The notes: a model not told the origin generated them from the letters alone. Counted from the first letter of the stretch, positions 33,487 through 45,936 are shown. The stretch is 64,000 bases of DNA from Celoporthe dispersa (GCA_016584495.1 WAID01000014.1:124001-188000), one strand, 5' to 3'. Translations and numbers: made by a program.

Positions 33487-35162
33487 TCAGGCCGGTGGGA
33501 GGAAAGAGGCGAATAGGACTCCCTGTATACAAGAATACATAACCATGAATACCACAAGGCCGGTGCCGAGCTGCCTCGTCTTCGGGGCCCTCAGGCACGC
33601 ACCGACCCACCAGTACCATGCCGGGTATCCGGACGAGATTCGAGTGATGATCTGGACGTGATAGGATGTAAAGGTCATGATGGCGAGCAGGACCTGGGCG
33701 GCGGCCATCGACCTGACGATCAACTCCAGCCGGGCGGTGTCCACAACGCCCGGGCTGGCCGCCTGTCTCTGGTTGGAGGAGGCGAGCCTTGACGCCTGGA
33801 AGAAGATGTCCTTGCCGCTCTTGGCCATGACGAAGAGCATGGGGGCCGCAAGCACAAACAGAGGTGCGTTGGACACGGTCCAGTACCGGAAGAGTCCCGT
33901 GTTCCTAGATGGGCAGTGTGGTGAGCTTGTTGTAATATCTCGCGATGGACGACACCCCCGACACGGCATGCGTGGGGAGGGAGGGACAGACGGGCATCCG
34001 GCTTACCAGTAATGGCGCTGGACAAAATTGAAGATGCTGGGCAGGAGGCTGTGACACCAAGGCCGGGCTTCAGCTCCAGCCCCGACCGGTCCAGCGCAGT
34101 ACATCCTGTAAGCCAGAGCCTGGGGGATGGCCGAGCCGGCAGCGACAATCAAGCCAGAGAGGCCGAGTACGGCCAGTTTCCTGATGTGGCGGGGCGCAGT
34201 GGCGGGGCCGAGATCCTCGACGAGATCGTACAGGGTGCGGAGGAACTCGAGGGCGAACGGGGCGCCGTTGAGCAGGCCGTTCGTACGAAACGTGGTAGCC
34301 AGGCCGAAGCTGAGGGCGGCGAGCAGGGTCAAGGCATCACACCGGAGGGACGAGGCTGTGGATCCCGCCCCAGACGCCGGGCCCGACACCGTGCAGCTCC
34401 GGACCAGGAGGAACCAGCCGACAAAGGACAGGAGGGCGAAGGGACTCTCGTTATAGGGGGCAGACAGGAAGAGCCCGGCGGGAGACAGCACGTGAAGCAG
34501 AGCTGCCCCGAGGGCCCAGGTGGAGTCTGCCCAGACCTGCAGGCCGAGATGATAGAGGACCAGGACGGACAGGAGGTGACAGGTGTTGGTGAACACGATG
34601 CCGATCAGGGGCAGCAGATGAGCAGTGCCCGCGGGCGAGGAGGAGCCGAGGAGGCCAAGCGAGGTCAAGGCTGAGGGGGAGGAGGAGGAGGCGTGTCAGC
34701 GAACATCGTGTAGCCATCATCCGCAGGAGCAAAGGGGGGGGGGGGGGCGTGGCGTGTGGGAGAAGAGGCAGCCTGGAGAGAGGAGGCTCTCCCGCCCGTC
34801 ATGCCCACCCCTCGCCCTCACCCACCACTCTCCCACGCTCCCGTACAAACCCAGTCACCGGCTCTCGCCCGCCCACTCACCTTGGTTGAGAAGGGAGATG
34901 CAGGTGGGGAGGGCGGCGCCGAAAGCCCACTCCTGCTCAAACACGTAGCTCCTCTCGGCAGCCTTGACGAAATAGACGGCATCCCAAGAGGTCAGCCTGG
35001 TGACCAGAGGAGGCGAGACCCGCTGGTGTTGGCGTGGAGGAGGCTCGCGGATGTGTCGTATGCTGGGCCGACCCGGCTGCCGGCAGCTATAGCCAGGAGG
35101 ACAGCCTTCCACGCCACAAACGCCGAGACCAGGACCAATGTGCTGCTGTGCCTGCTGGTCAT
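33487..35162 (-). CDS. GPI mannosyltransferase 2 (PIG-V/Gpi18-like), frameshifted
   Basis: Exons, in transcript order, are 35162-34881, 34670-34007 and 33904-33487 (454 aa after correction), with introns of 210 and 102 nt. Hydrophobic segments run throughout, as expected of this ER multi-pass enzyme. Family motifs are LTSWDAVYFVKAAERSYVFEQEWAFG in the first luminal loop, LSPAGLFLSAPYNESPFALLSF, ATTFRTNGLLN, a HYWN-GLFRYW junction across intron 2, and a C-terminus of FASFLPPA. It adds the second mannose to GPI precursors. In exon 1 the frame changes within the CCC at 35019-35021, where one base is missing between the N-terminal signal-anchor and the LTSWDA loop. Intron 1 contains a G14 run. 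Confidence 0.85.
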
Positions 35163-37864
35163 GGCGGGTGGTGCTGGCGGTGGTGGTTGTGTTGTTTGGG
35201 GGGGGGTGGGTGTGTGTGTGGTGGAAGGAAGAAGCAGCTGGTGTACATAGTAGTTACTACGCGCACTGCTAGTCAGTGGTAGCTGCCACATCACACACGC
35301 CTGGCTCTGCTGTGTGCAGGGGGGGTTTGTCAGGGCTGCAACTGCCAACCGGGCGGGGTCCCCCGGCCTAACAGGGTGCGGCTTGTTCCGACAGGGCAGG
35401 ATAGGAAACAAGGGCCGCCCCATAGCATCTCACGCGAGAACCCAGCGCCATCCCAGGGCCAATCCCACGCTATTTGGCTGCTGTGCTGGGGCCTGAGAGG
35501 GCGCACGTAAACCGGCCCATCATTCCTCTCCACGTGCGTTTCTCCAGTCACTTTATCACCACTCATAGTACGTGGGACCCAGGACAATCAGTTCATATCC
35601 CCACCGACAGAGAACATTCCATGGTAATCACAATCATACACTGGACCACGATATGTTACCATGGTAGCACTAATAAGGTGGCTTCTGACGGTCATGAGTT
35701 TTCTTGGCCCGTCGGCCTGAGCGGCGGTCTGTGTCGGGCCGTTGATTTTGTTTTCTCTTGGGGGAATGTGTTTTGTGTTGTCTGAGGGCTGACTGACGCC
35801 TACGCAGGATCCAAGCAAGGGAAGAAGGGGTGCAAAAAAGACCAACAGCCTCCTGCTGGGGGAGATGAGGAGGGTTTTGTATTTTATTTTTGGGTGCTGA
35901 CGGGTTTGATTAATTTTGATCAGGGTGTGGCGCGGTCCCTCATGAGGGGTCACACAAAGGGGGGGGGGCATGGGAAGATGACAAGTGTTTGCACGGGGCC
36001 TCTGAACGTGGCCCAAGGTGTGGTGGAGCCTCTCTCTCTCAGTCTCGAGGTCTCGAAACCTCCACGACAGGACAAGAAGATGCAGGAGAGGAAGAGAAGA
36101 AAGAGAAGGAAACGAAAAAAGCTATGGCGAGTGCAGGCCAACCAGAGGCCCAACCCACCCACCCCCCACAGCCCATGCAGATGCAGATGCGGATGCGGGA
36201 TGCAGGCCTCGTCCGAGATCCCACCTCGCCTGGCCTTACATCTCACCTTACCACATCATCCTCTTGGTAGTTTTTTTTTGGTAGTTTTTTTTTTTTGTTG
36301 CTGCTACCCCTCCCCCCCTGTACATGTATGTGGATTGACCAGCACGGCACTGCATTGCATTGCATACTGCTGCGCTGTACCGCTGTACCGCTGTACCGCA
36401 TCCGGGCTCAGCTGAGCTGGTTTCGTTAGCCCTTCCACTTAGCCTTGGTCTGTCCCACCAGCTGAGCTTGGCCGCCTTCTGTGCAGCCCCCTCCCTTCCT
36501 CTTCTGATGATTCCCCCCCCCAGTAATTTCACTACCGACAGCCCCCCTCCTTTTCCCCACGTAGGTACGTCCATACTTGTTGCTGTCGAACCAGAACAGC
36601 AGGGCAGCATCGGGTGAGAATCATGATAGCACCCAATCTGATCCAGCTTGATCCCGTTCGACCTGAATTTCATGAATTTCACCTCATGGGCCTCCAGGCC
36701 GCCCAGCTCAACACCAAGCTATGCTGTACTCCCTCTTGGTGAGGTTTCCTCGCCGAGTTATCCGAACAGAGACGACGCGTGTTCTTCTGGGGTCATCCCC
36801 GCCGTGCCTTCTCTTTGCGGTCAATTCTTGTTATTCTTAGCCTGCTTTCGATCCAAGCGGACCCCCTCTCCCTTGCTCCTTCTCTTTCATTTCACACCCC
36901 CCCCCCTAGCTCTCCCTCTCCTCCTTCCCTCTCCTGCTCAACCAGAGAATTCGATTATTTTCATAGGCAACTCCGCATGCACACCTTGGAATACTACCAT
37001 GGTAATTTCCTAAGCCACACACCCTCCCAAGAGCCTTCCTCCCCCTGCACTCCCCTGCCTAACTGGGCAGCCTTTTATATTAGTTCCGCCCCCGCCCTCG
37101 TCGTCGTCGTCCTCCTCCTCCTCCACACTTCATACCAGTCCTTCCATTCCAGTTCGACCTTGTTTGGACACAGAAACTCAGGGAAACACGACCAGACCAC
37201 CATCTCTCGCTCTCCTCGTCTCTCGCTGGAGCGTGTTTCTCTCACTCTCTCTTTTCTTTCCGACCGCGACTTACACGTGCTCTCTCCGCCCGTCAGTCGA
37301 GAGAGAGGGAGACGGCCTTGCGGAGCCTGACTAGGCTCTAGACTTATAAGTCAGGCATCTTTAGACCAACAAGCCTCTGGAGACCAAGACGCCAACGGGT
37401 GGGGAGTGGAAACCAGTCGGGCTCGCGACAACCACCGACACCGATGATCCGCCTGTCCTGACAAGTTTTGTCTTCTTTTTTGCTTCTTTCTCTGGGAGAC
37501 TTGTGTCGTGAAGAAGCAAGCCAGAGAAGGGGCGAAGAAGAAAAGAGGGTCGCCGACCTCGTGGCTGGTTTCCAGCCGAGGAGGAAAGGGAAAAGAGGCT
37601 GGACGATAGCCTCGGCGACCGTTTTTTAGACTCGGAACCTCCGGACAGCACTTTTTCACCGGGCTTTCGTCATTTCGAGGTCACAGCACAGGTCACGCCT
37701 GCCTCGACCTCAACCTTGTTCTCCTCCTCCTCGTTCACCACAGCGGCGGGTCGCCCATGCTGCCCGTGCTGCCTTCTTCTTTCCTCGTGCTCCTCCTTCT
37801 CGACAGGCCGAGCTGAGGAGCACGACCTCCTCTTCCTCCTCCTTCTGCTGCTGGCCTCGTCAAC
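35163..37864. other. Large 2.7-kb intergenic region
   Basis: This region has no supported gene. It holds a G8 run (35201-35208), inverted CCATGGTAA/TTACCATGG copies (35619-35627 and 35656-35664), and CT-rich tracts. Short tandem repeats at 36170-36400 are listed separately. The last about 700 bp are CT-rich and look like a long leader of the gene at 37865. Small open frames here show no domains and are not called. Confidence 0.4.
36172..36400. repeat. Cluster of short tandem repeats
   Basis: Four imperfect arrays lie close together. ATGCAG/ATGCGG hexamers run at about 36174-36210. T-rich GTAGTTTTTTT units lie at 36266-36299. GCATT units lie at 36349-36365, and a 9-bp CGCTGTACC unit is repeated three times at about 36371-36400. 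They are probably slippage products in non-coding DNA. Confidence 0.6.
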
Positions 37865-39633
37865 ATGTTCTTACACTCGGGAGCGTCCCTTCACGGGCAT
37901 GAGTACACCAGCCCTCCGGTTCCTCACTCACAGCAGCGCAAGAAACCATTTCTACGATCAGCCCTTCCTGCTCCCATATTACGGTCCAGCACGTCTGCCT
38001 CCCTCGCGGACAGACACTTGTCGCCCTCGTCAGCGCCCAAGAGGCCTGCCGTGAGGAGGAGGCCCGCCTCTGACGTCTATGTGCGCCCCATCTCGGACCT
38101 GCTCACGGACCAGCCGCCGCGGGCCTCTGCCCCCACGAGCCCCGTCGTCCGCTTCAAGGAGCCGGATGTAGTGCACACCACCCCCGCATCCTCGTCCTCC
38201 TCGTGCTCGTCTCCCATGGCCGACGACGAGGACCCCTCCTTCTACGAGTCGGACGATGCCTCGCAGGCTACCTGCTCCACCCCTCGGCGCAGGCGCCGGA
38301 GGGCCTCGCCCAGGAGCAGCACCGCCTACCTGCTCGCCCACCCGGCGCCGCGGCCCCTGTCCAAGAAGAAGCTGTTCAAGACGATCCGCCCCAGGCTGCT
38401 CCTCCAGCTCCAGGAGCTCGCCCCCGGCCAGCGCCCCAGACCCACCATCGACGTCTTCCCGGCCGCCCTCCTGGCCAGGCCCCCCGTCGCGGCCCGTTAT
38501 ATCCACCGCTGCCCGCGCCTGTTTGGTGCGCACGGTGAGCTGGGTCCGCGCGACCTGGTCCTGGTCCGGTCCGAGGACTATACCGCCAGCGATGACGACG
38601 ACGACGACGGCCAGGACGGCTACGCCAGCCGCCAGCAGCCTGTGGCCGTGCTGAGCCCGGGCCGTGGTCCAGGCGACAGCGGCCAGGCCGTGCTGGAGGA
38701 CGGCAGCGTGTGGGCCTGGTCGAGCCTGAAGGGCTACTACGAGTTCGCGCATGTCGACAAGCACGGCTCCACGGTCTCCGTCAGATGGGTCAGGAGGAGC
38801 AGCGGCCCGTCCTCCTCTAGCAAAAGGCTCTCGAGCGGTACGGCGCCGTGGCCCGGCAGCCCATCTACCTTACCCGGCTCGCCACCAGCGGCCGGCGAGA
38901 CTGCCGAACCGGACTACCGATATACATTCAGCATCATCAACCCCCTCACCAGGCGGCATCCCATCCTGGCCACCCTCACTCCGCAGTCTCTGGAGATCTA
39001 TAACGACTACACGACACCCTCGTCGTCCTCGGGGCGATATCCCCCACCCGCCCCGTCAGCGGTGCGTGGGACCCTGCCAGGGACCCGCCGTCCTCGCCGC
39101 TCTCCTTCGAAGAACCGCCCTCCCGCCGTGAGACCCACCCCGTCGACGAGGAGACCAAGAACCTCATCAGGGCCACGGGCCTGTGGCTGGCCATGCGCCT
39201 GGGCCCAGCCCTCGACCTCACCACCGAGGCCACCACCGAGACCCCTCCGCCGCAGCAGCAGCAGGACCCGGCGCTTGCGAGCGCGCCGACCCCCAGCCTG
39301 CGCCCGTCCGCCACCCTGCCGCGGAGACAGACGACACCAGCCGTCGTCAGCACCCCGCCGCCCCTACAGCCGAGAGGAAGTATCAGGAGGGCCATGAGCA
39401 CGGGCGCGGCCTTTATGATGCAGAGGAGGAGGCGGCAGCAGCAGGAACATGGGCCTGACGCGCCCAGTAGCGATACAGCGCTGGTGGCGGGCAAAATAAC
39501 GGCCATGGAGAGCCCAAGGGAGGATGATGAGAGGATACTGGATCCTCCGCCCGGTGCTGCGGTGGAGTCTGCGGGCGGTCCTGCAACGAAACAGGCCCGG
39601 AGGGTGAGCTGGTTCAAGAGGTTAACGCACTAG
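37865..39633 (+). CDS. Hypothetical Ser/Arg-rich protein, frameshifted
   Basis: Frame 2 (from the ATG at 37865) and frame 1 (to the stop at 39633) together make 589 aa. The conserved-looking core is KKLFKTIRPRLLLQLQELAPGQRPRPTIDVFPAALLARPPVAARYIHRCPRLFG (about 168-221), then GELGPRDLVLVRSEDY, VWAWSSLKGYYEFAHVD and YRYTFSIINPLTRRHPILATLTPQSLEIYNDY. I recognise the block as conserved in ascomycete hypothetical proteins but not a known domain. The frame changes in the C5 at 39041-39045 (or GGGG at 39031-39034). Adding one base links to RPVSGAWDPARDPPSSPLSFEEPPSRRETHPVDEETKNLIRATGLWLAMRLG in the second frame and makes the length divisible by three. The flanks are disordered. Function unknown. Confidence 0.65.
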
Positions 39634-41070
39634 ACGTGCCTGTGCTTCTGAATGAGACCTTGATCAAGACCACCGCTCCCAATGAAATAAAGAAATTATA
39701 TTATTTACAAGTTTTTTCAAGACCGTCGTTACAGTAAAGCATCTGTGCCTGACCGCGATTGATGGTAGTGTCTTGACTCTGCTGTGATGGACCTGTTGCA
39801 TCCACCAGCATGAATCTATGACTATTACTCGCCATCTTTCTTATACGCGACGTAGGTGGAGGATACCTCGAAGCTGGCCAAGTATTCTTGCCCATGATGT
39901 CCTTCCAAGGGGCAAGGAGTGAGTATATATATATATATATATATGTATATGTATATATGTATCCATATCCTAATCCAATAACAGTATCTAGCTCTCTGTA
40001 GACTGTAGACTGTTGTTTCGTCCCATTCCTATCAACGCTGTGCCGTATGTACTGCCTCCAATAAACAAGTTTCTCCCCAGTCTTGACCAGGTCGCTCGCT
40101 GAATGGCCCATCCCGACCCAAAGCATGCCCTGCTCCTCTTCTTCCCGTGTTCTGCTTCATCTACAGCTGGCGGGCCACACAAGCCCCCGCCCCCCCTCCT
40201 TTCCCACAGGCGGCTTGCCCTGGCATCCTCCTCCCCACCATCCCGCGAGAACAATCCGCAGTCAAGGCGTATCGCAGATGTCTCGACTCTGTTGTGCACG
40301 AGAGTGGGCCCATCTACCAAGATGACACAGGACGACCTTGATGTACCGTGTTGCAAACGCGTCTTCTCCGGAACTGCATTGTGTCCGTGGCTTGATGTGT
40401 TCAGCCGCGCCACGCATCTGGGACAGGAAAGCTTGAGTGCACAGGACAGTCATTCTCCTTTCCAGCCATCTCCCTTCTTTGGAAGTCCGGCATGACTCCC
40501 GGGCCCTTCATGAACGACAGAGAAGGAAGAAAGACAAGCATTCATGTGTCTCGTCATCCCAACTCAATGTGTGTATTCCTTTCCTGTCCAACAGAGATGC
40601 TATTTGAATTAAGACACGCTACGCTACACGCTCATATGCAGGGCCTTTCCTGGGCATGTGCAGCTTTGCCACCCCTCCGGCTTCCTCATCCCCCGTACGA
40701 GCCCTCTCGCCATCCCACCCATCAGCCACCGATGCTCGAACAAAGGAAAAGCTTCCTCATACCACTCCAACTTTAGGTGTAGGGTCTGGTGACCACACTT
40801 TTGTCTCGAGAGGCCACAGGTGGACAACAGATTTCTGCCGGCCATTCAGGACAATGGCAGTTTCGTCAGACCGTATGCGCCTCAGCGGGTGCCCCATCTT
40901 CATGTAAAAATCTGGTCTTCTCTGACCTGTGCAGAGGCCTCTCTTTCTCCTTCCAGAGCCGGTCTGTCCATGACTCACGAAGAAGAAAGAAGAAGAGAAA
41001 AAGAAGGAGGAAAAAAACAAGGAAAGAGAAGGAAAATCGGAGGTAGGGACGGGGCGTCTCGGTCTATCGT
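39634..41070. other. Convergent intergenic region, 1.4 kb
   Basis: This region lies between the hypothetical gene (+) and the Kin1-like gene (-), both ending inward. It contains a TA-dinucleotide tract at 39924-39944 and purine-rich AAGAAGAA runs at 40980-41035. No ORF with recognisable content is present. Confidence 0.4.
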
Positions 41071-44000
41071 CTATAGCCGCAACTCCTTCAGGATCTGGTC
41101 CGCCATGTTCTTGAACTGCCACGTGTTCCCGGCCATGCGTTTGAACTGGATGCCATGCAGGCTGATGACCGGCACCTTGACGATGAAGATCTCAAACTCC
41201 AGCACCATGTTGCCCCCCAGGTCGCTCTGCACCTGCGTGCTCGTCTCGCCCACAGGGCGCCGGGAGTGCCCGTGGTCCCGGGACATGTCGATCTCGGACA
41301 GGTCCGAGTTGCTGTTGCTGCGGTCCTCGCGGGTCTTGGCCGGCGTCCGGGGCGTCCTGGGCTGTGGCGCGTCCAGGTCCCGCAGCTCGTCTGCTCGCTC
41401 GCCCCTGAGACCAAAACTAAAGCGTCTCTTGTGGCCAGGAAGCGTGGGGCTGTTGGGCGGGTCCGTCACCTTATTGAGATCGATACTCGGGGTGTGGACG
41501 CAGCGGAACCCGCCCTTGATCTCGCTGTAGTCCACGCCGAGCTGCTTCAGCACGCGCTTGACCTCCGCCCTGATCTCCGACACCGGCCTCGTCGACGTAG
41601 TGCTGACGCTGAACAGCCCCTTGAGGAACACGGGCTTCGCGAGGTCCGGGTCGTCCAGCCTCTCGTTGGAGAGGCCGCTCTGGTCGGCCAGCTCCTGGTC
41701 GGTCTCCTCGGGCACGTTGGCCTCCCGCTGCTCCTCGCGCCTCGCGCGCCGGGCCTGGATGCTCTCGCGCCTGGCGTGGCCGAGCGACTTTGCCCGCATG
41801 GACACGGACCGTGAGGCCAGGGCCGTCTTGTTCTCGGCCTGCGCCCTGGGCCTCTCGGTGGACTGATCTGACCCGCTCGTCGGCGGCGGCTCCTTCACCT
41901 CGGACCCTGATCCCATCGCCCTTCTCCTGCGGAACTCTGCCGAGTTGACGCTGGTAGACCGCCCCAGGGCTTTCTTCGGGCCCTGTGCGGTGCCGCCGGC
42001 CGAGAGGGAGGGCTGAGCAGCTCGCTGTGGTGCGGCTGGCTGCTCCCTGAGCGGAGGCGCGGGTTGGAGCCGTCGTCCCTGTCGCGCCGCGAGCGCCTGA
42101 TGCTAAAAAGACTTTCGAGGTGGTATGCCGGGCACGGGCGGCTGTTCTGATGGCGAGTGGACCTGGACCTGAGGCGGGTACGATCGGTCCTTCTCCAGCC
42201 GCTCCGGCTCCTTGCGACGCCTCGTAGAGAACCTGCGCAGGATTCCAGCCGCAGCGCTCTCCTTCTTGTCGGGCTTCTCCGTGGACGGCTCGAGGGCCAT
42301 GGCGGCCTTGGGTGACAAGAGCGCCTTGTCAGGGACGTCATCCTCTCCATGGGTCCGCGCCCTCGGCCTGGTCCTGCCGCCGGTCGCCTTTTCACCCGGC
42401 ATCTCGTACGCGGACGAGTTGGTATGAGCTTCCGCGGGAGGGGCAATCTCGGGGAGGGGGTCTTTCTCCTTCTGGGCAGGAGGCTGTGTCGTCGAGGACA
42501 GGGTTGGGACAACGTCCACGCGCTCCCTGTCCTGCTTCTCCCTGACCAGGTAGTAGATCGACAGCAGCGGGCTGAAGGCGTTCAGCGGATCGATACCCGC
42601 CTGCAGGGCCTCGCTGCTGGGGGCGGTCAGCGTGTCCCTGCTGCTGATCGAGTTGCGCCTCTTGTAGAAGTCGAAAACCCCCTCTTCTTGTCCGCATCCC
42701 GCACTGGCTGGGGTGTGTCCTTCTCCAGCTGGTAGGCGCGGACACCACGCTGGTACTCCTCTGACTCGACCAGGCGCGTCAGCTGCGCCTTGATGACCTC
42801 AGGCGCCCCAAAGTTGAAGCCAGTCATGGCGTTGATCACCTCCGGGTCCAGTGGGAGGGTGATGGGCTCCCCGACGGGGTAGGTAGTTGTCCGGGGGGGT
42901 GTTGTAGCCCTTGTTCATCCAGGGATGGGTCATGACCTCGGCCATGGTGGCCCGCTGCTTGGGGTCGGTGACGAGCATGCGGGCGAGGAGGTTCTTACAC
43001 TCTGTGTGCACCAGGATCATTAGCCAACACACCATGGCATGTCATGTATAGCGAGGACTCGTTTCGTCGGGGGGGTGTGTGTTGGGGGGGTGGGGTGGGG
43101 GTGGGGGTGTTCCTTACCGCTGGACAGCCAGTTTGGATAGTCCACCAGGCCCTTCTTGATCTTTGCGTGCAGCGCAGGCATGCTCTGGTCGTCAAACGGC
43201 ACCTTTCCGCAGACGAGGACGTAGAGGACAATGCCAAAGCTCCACACGTCGACCTCGGGGCCGGTGTACGCCCGGGCCTGCAGCAGCTCGGGAGCAGCAA
43301 AGTAGAGGCTCCCGCAAAAGGTCTTGAGGTGACTGCGCGGGGAGAAGAGATTGCTCAGGCCGAAGTCGATGATCTTGATGTCGCCGGTCTTGCTGATGAG
43401 GATGTTCTCGATCTTGAGGTCGCGGTGGACGATGCTGTTCCTGTGGCAGTAGTCGAGAGCGCTGGCGATCTGGCGGCTGAACTTCCTGGCCTGCTTCTCC
43501 TTGAGCTTCCCGTGGGAGATGATGTAGTCGAGCATCTGCCCGCCGTTGACGTACTCGAACAACATGTACCAGTGGTAGTTTGTCCTCACGACGTCGCGCA
43601 GTCCGCATATGTAGGGGTGATTGAGCAGGGTGACGATGGCAGCCTCCCTGGCGGTCCTAATCTCCTTGGAGTGGTCGTTCCGCTCCTTATCCGCACGGCC
43701 GTGGTGGGTGTCGTCCGCAGAGCCTCTCGGGATGATCTTGCATGCAACCTGTGACACGAGAGAGGAGGCGGTGGCTGTTAGTCCGGGCCAGGCACGCATA
43801 CGGACGGACAGCCATGCATGCAGACATGCACGTGGCATGCACGACATGCAGGACGGGTGCTCGGAGACTTGCCTGTTCGCTGCTGTCCTCCTTCTTGGCC
43901 AGCTTGACCTTGCCCATGCTGCCAGCGCCGATGGTCTTGCCCAGGATCCATTTCCCAGACTGTGTAGGTATCGTAGTGCGTGATCTGGCCTTGGTTGCGG

Positions 44001-44079
44001 ACCCAGAACCTCGCGGGTCAGCAGCCGCTGGGGGCTGGACGGGGGCAGGCCCGGCATTCTGAGCAACAGCGCTGGTCAT
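41071..44079 (-). CDS. kin1: Kin1/MARK-family serine/threonine kinase, several frameshifts
   Basis: Exons, in transcript order, are 44079-43873, 43748-43118 and 43001-41071 (922 aa net). The kinase domain has GKTIGAGSMGKV, the VACKII lysine, HRDLKIEN, IDFGLS, LKTFCGSLYFAAPELL and DVWSFGIVLYVLVCG. The C-terminus is a KA1 domain ending GIQFKRMAGNTWQFKNMADQILKELRL. Kin1 kinases regulate polarised growth and secretion at the cell cortex. Intron 1 (43749-43872) is a GC-AG intron. Exon 3 cannot be read in one frame. Offsets occur at 42876-42879 (one extra), 42674-42682 (one missing), 42105-42109 (one extra) and somewhere within 41960-42104 (one missing). They cancel, so total length stays a multiple of three. 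I start at the first ATG, 44079. Intron 2 is very G-rich on the plus strand. Confidence 0.88.
43069..43108 (+). repeat. G-rich tract (quadruplex-prone) in a Kin1 intron
   Basis: The plus strand has four or more runs of four to seven G with short spacers, inside the 116-nt second intron of the minus-strand kinase gene. It is on the template strand. Quadruplex formation is inferred from base pattern only. Confidence 0.5.
43749..43872 (-). other. GC-AG intron in the Kin1-like gene
   Basis: On the minus strand the donor is GCAAGT directly after GAACAG, there is a CTAAC branch site, and the acceptor is CACAG. Exon ends meet at phase 0 to give SEQ-VACKII, the expected start of kinase subdomain II. 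The only nearby GT donor would shift the frame. This is the second intron in the window with the same donor hexamer. Confidence 0.85.
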
Positions 44080-45936
44080 ATCTACTGCTGCTGTGTCGGG
44101 AGTGATAGGTCGTCGGGGAGAAGGAGGCACAGGGGGGGAGGAGGGCAGGAGAGGCGGTTGGCTGTGGTGTCGATGAGGTCGAGAGAAGATGACGAGTCTC
44201 TTTGGGGGGGAAGGGAAAGAGTGGGAGGGTCGGGATCTCGATGCCTGTCCCGGGCTGGTGCTTCGTCGTCGGCAGCACTGAGGATGGGCTATGCTCGTGC
44301 GCTCATGCTCGTACTATGGATTAGGTAAGACCTGTTGCTGATGCGTGGATATGCCCGCAGCAGGGAGAGAGAGGGAGAGAGGGGGGAGAGGAGATGAGGT
44401 CTGAGGCAGGTCGAGCTTGATTTAAGCACAGACGTGGTGGTACTGGGCACGTACTGCAGACAGGATGGCAGCGTCGTGTGCTCTCAGCAAGAAGCGGTGG
44501 TGCTATGTCCAGGGCCAACAAGAACTCGGGCTGGGGGAGCAGGACTTGTTTCAGGGCGCGACAGAGACAGATGAGGTTTGTTTGCCGAGGTTGCAGGTCC
44601 TGTTGTCTGGCCAGCCACAAGAAGTGTAGCACAGCAAGGAGGTTTAGGAGTAGGGGACAAAAAGAAGAGAGAGAAAAAAAAGGGAGTTCGCGAAACCTTG
44701 GCTCTGCGATGATGAGAGGGCAGGTTCCCCAAAGGTTGAGTTGGGCTGGGTCAGGTTGCAGTGGAGGACTCAACAAGGTTGGCAGTCAACTGGAACTACC
44801 CAATTGATACTGCCGCTTAGGTGGCCTAGGCCAGAGCAATAGGCAGTTTAGAGGCTCCTGGTTGGTGGTGTGTCTGGGGGAATGGGCCAGCAGCGTGTGA
44901 CCAGGGGGGGGTGGTTGTGGTGGTTGGGGTGCTGATGGGGCGCAAACCTGCTAGAGGGGGTGATTCAGACAGGGGAGCCCCTGGAACAGCGTAATGGTGC
45001 AGGTCGAGGTGCTCGAAACGTCATTCTCCACTGCTGCAGGTGGATGAAAACATGGTAAGCAGACAAAAAAGATGCATGACAAAGGACCAAGTAGGCTATC
45101 AGGAAGAGAACTGTCAGTCTTGCGCTGGAAGAGGGCAGCCGGGAGAGACAAAGGCTGTAGTACCTGAGGGCAGCAGCACAGGTGAGGAGGTGAAGGGGAC
45201 AGACATGCTTTCCTGGAATTGGGTTAGTGAAATTGAGGTTGAAAAAATATTGAACACATTCAGTAGTGCCATCCTCTAGCTGACACAGGATCCCTTGCCA
45301 GGTGAACCCCCAAGTGCCCGCTCACATGGGAATTCTTTATTCATTTCCAGTGAGTGTGCCGCCCAGAGGCTGAATCATCACCGACCTCTCTCTCTCCTGC
45401 AGGACTCATTCTTGTCAAATCAATGCCAGGCCTGGTCACGGGGTTTCCTCTCCTTTTCTTTTTTTCTTTTCTTTCCTTTTTTCTTTTTTTTTTTTTTTTG
45501 TGTTTTCTTTACTTCAGAAAGTCATGTACATCTACAGATACATGGACTATTGTATACCATTGGTATGTTTTTTCCCTCAGCATGGGATGAACAGAGATCA
45601 CCAGTCCATCAGCCTTACCCAGACTTCCTTGCAGGCCAGGTGGGGTTCCTTCTGAGTCAAGACCTTCGGGGCAGCCCGTGCACGTCAACTCTGGGGTCTG
45701 CGTGGCGCTAAATCGGTCCATCCAAACCCCTGCCTGGCACTGCAGCCGCTATGGGAATTTATCTAACTCGGCAACTGCACAGCACTGAATACTACAGCTA
45801 CAATTACAGCAGCAGCAGCAGCACAGCAGCACATGGACACACCCACATTCATTAAGTATACTTGGCAGCTCTCAGGTGACCCTACAACACACATACACAC
45901 ACACACACACACACAACCTCACAGCCTGGGTTTCAC
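44080..45936. other. Divergent promoter region, 1.9 kb
   Basis: This region separates the Kin1-like gene (-) from the G-patch gene (+). It contains a T-rich tract at 45460-45500 and a CA-dinucleotide repeat at 45895-45915, about 20 bp before the G-patch start. Short ORFs here lack domains. Confidence 0.4.
45895..45915 (+). repeat. (AC)n microsatellite in a 5' leader
   Basis: About ten AC units end 21 bp upstream of the start codon at 45937, so the tract probably lies in the mRNA leader of the G-patch gene. Confidence 0.7.

Noticed and set aside
34734..35222. G-rich tracts (G14, G8) near PIG-V as functional regulatory elements
   Set aside because: They are homopolymer or simple repeats in an intron and an intergenic region; nothing besides base composition supports a function.
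41155..41814. A 219-aa plus-strand frame opposite the Kin1 KA1 region
   Set aside because: It is a shadow of the kinase exon, rich in Leu/Arg/Ala, with no domain.
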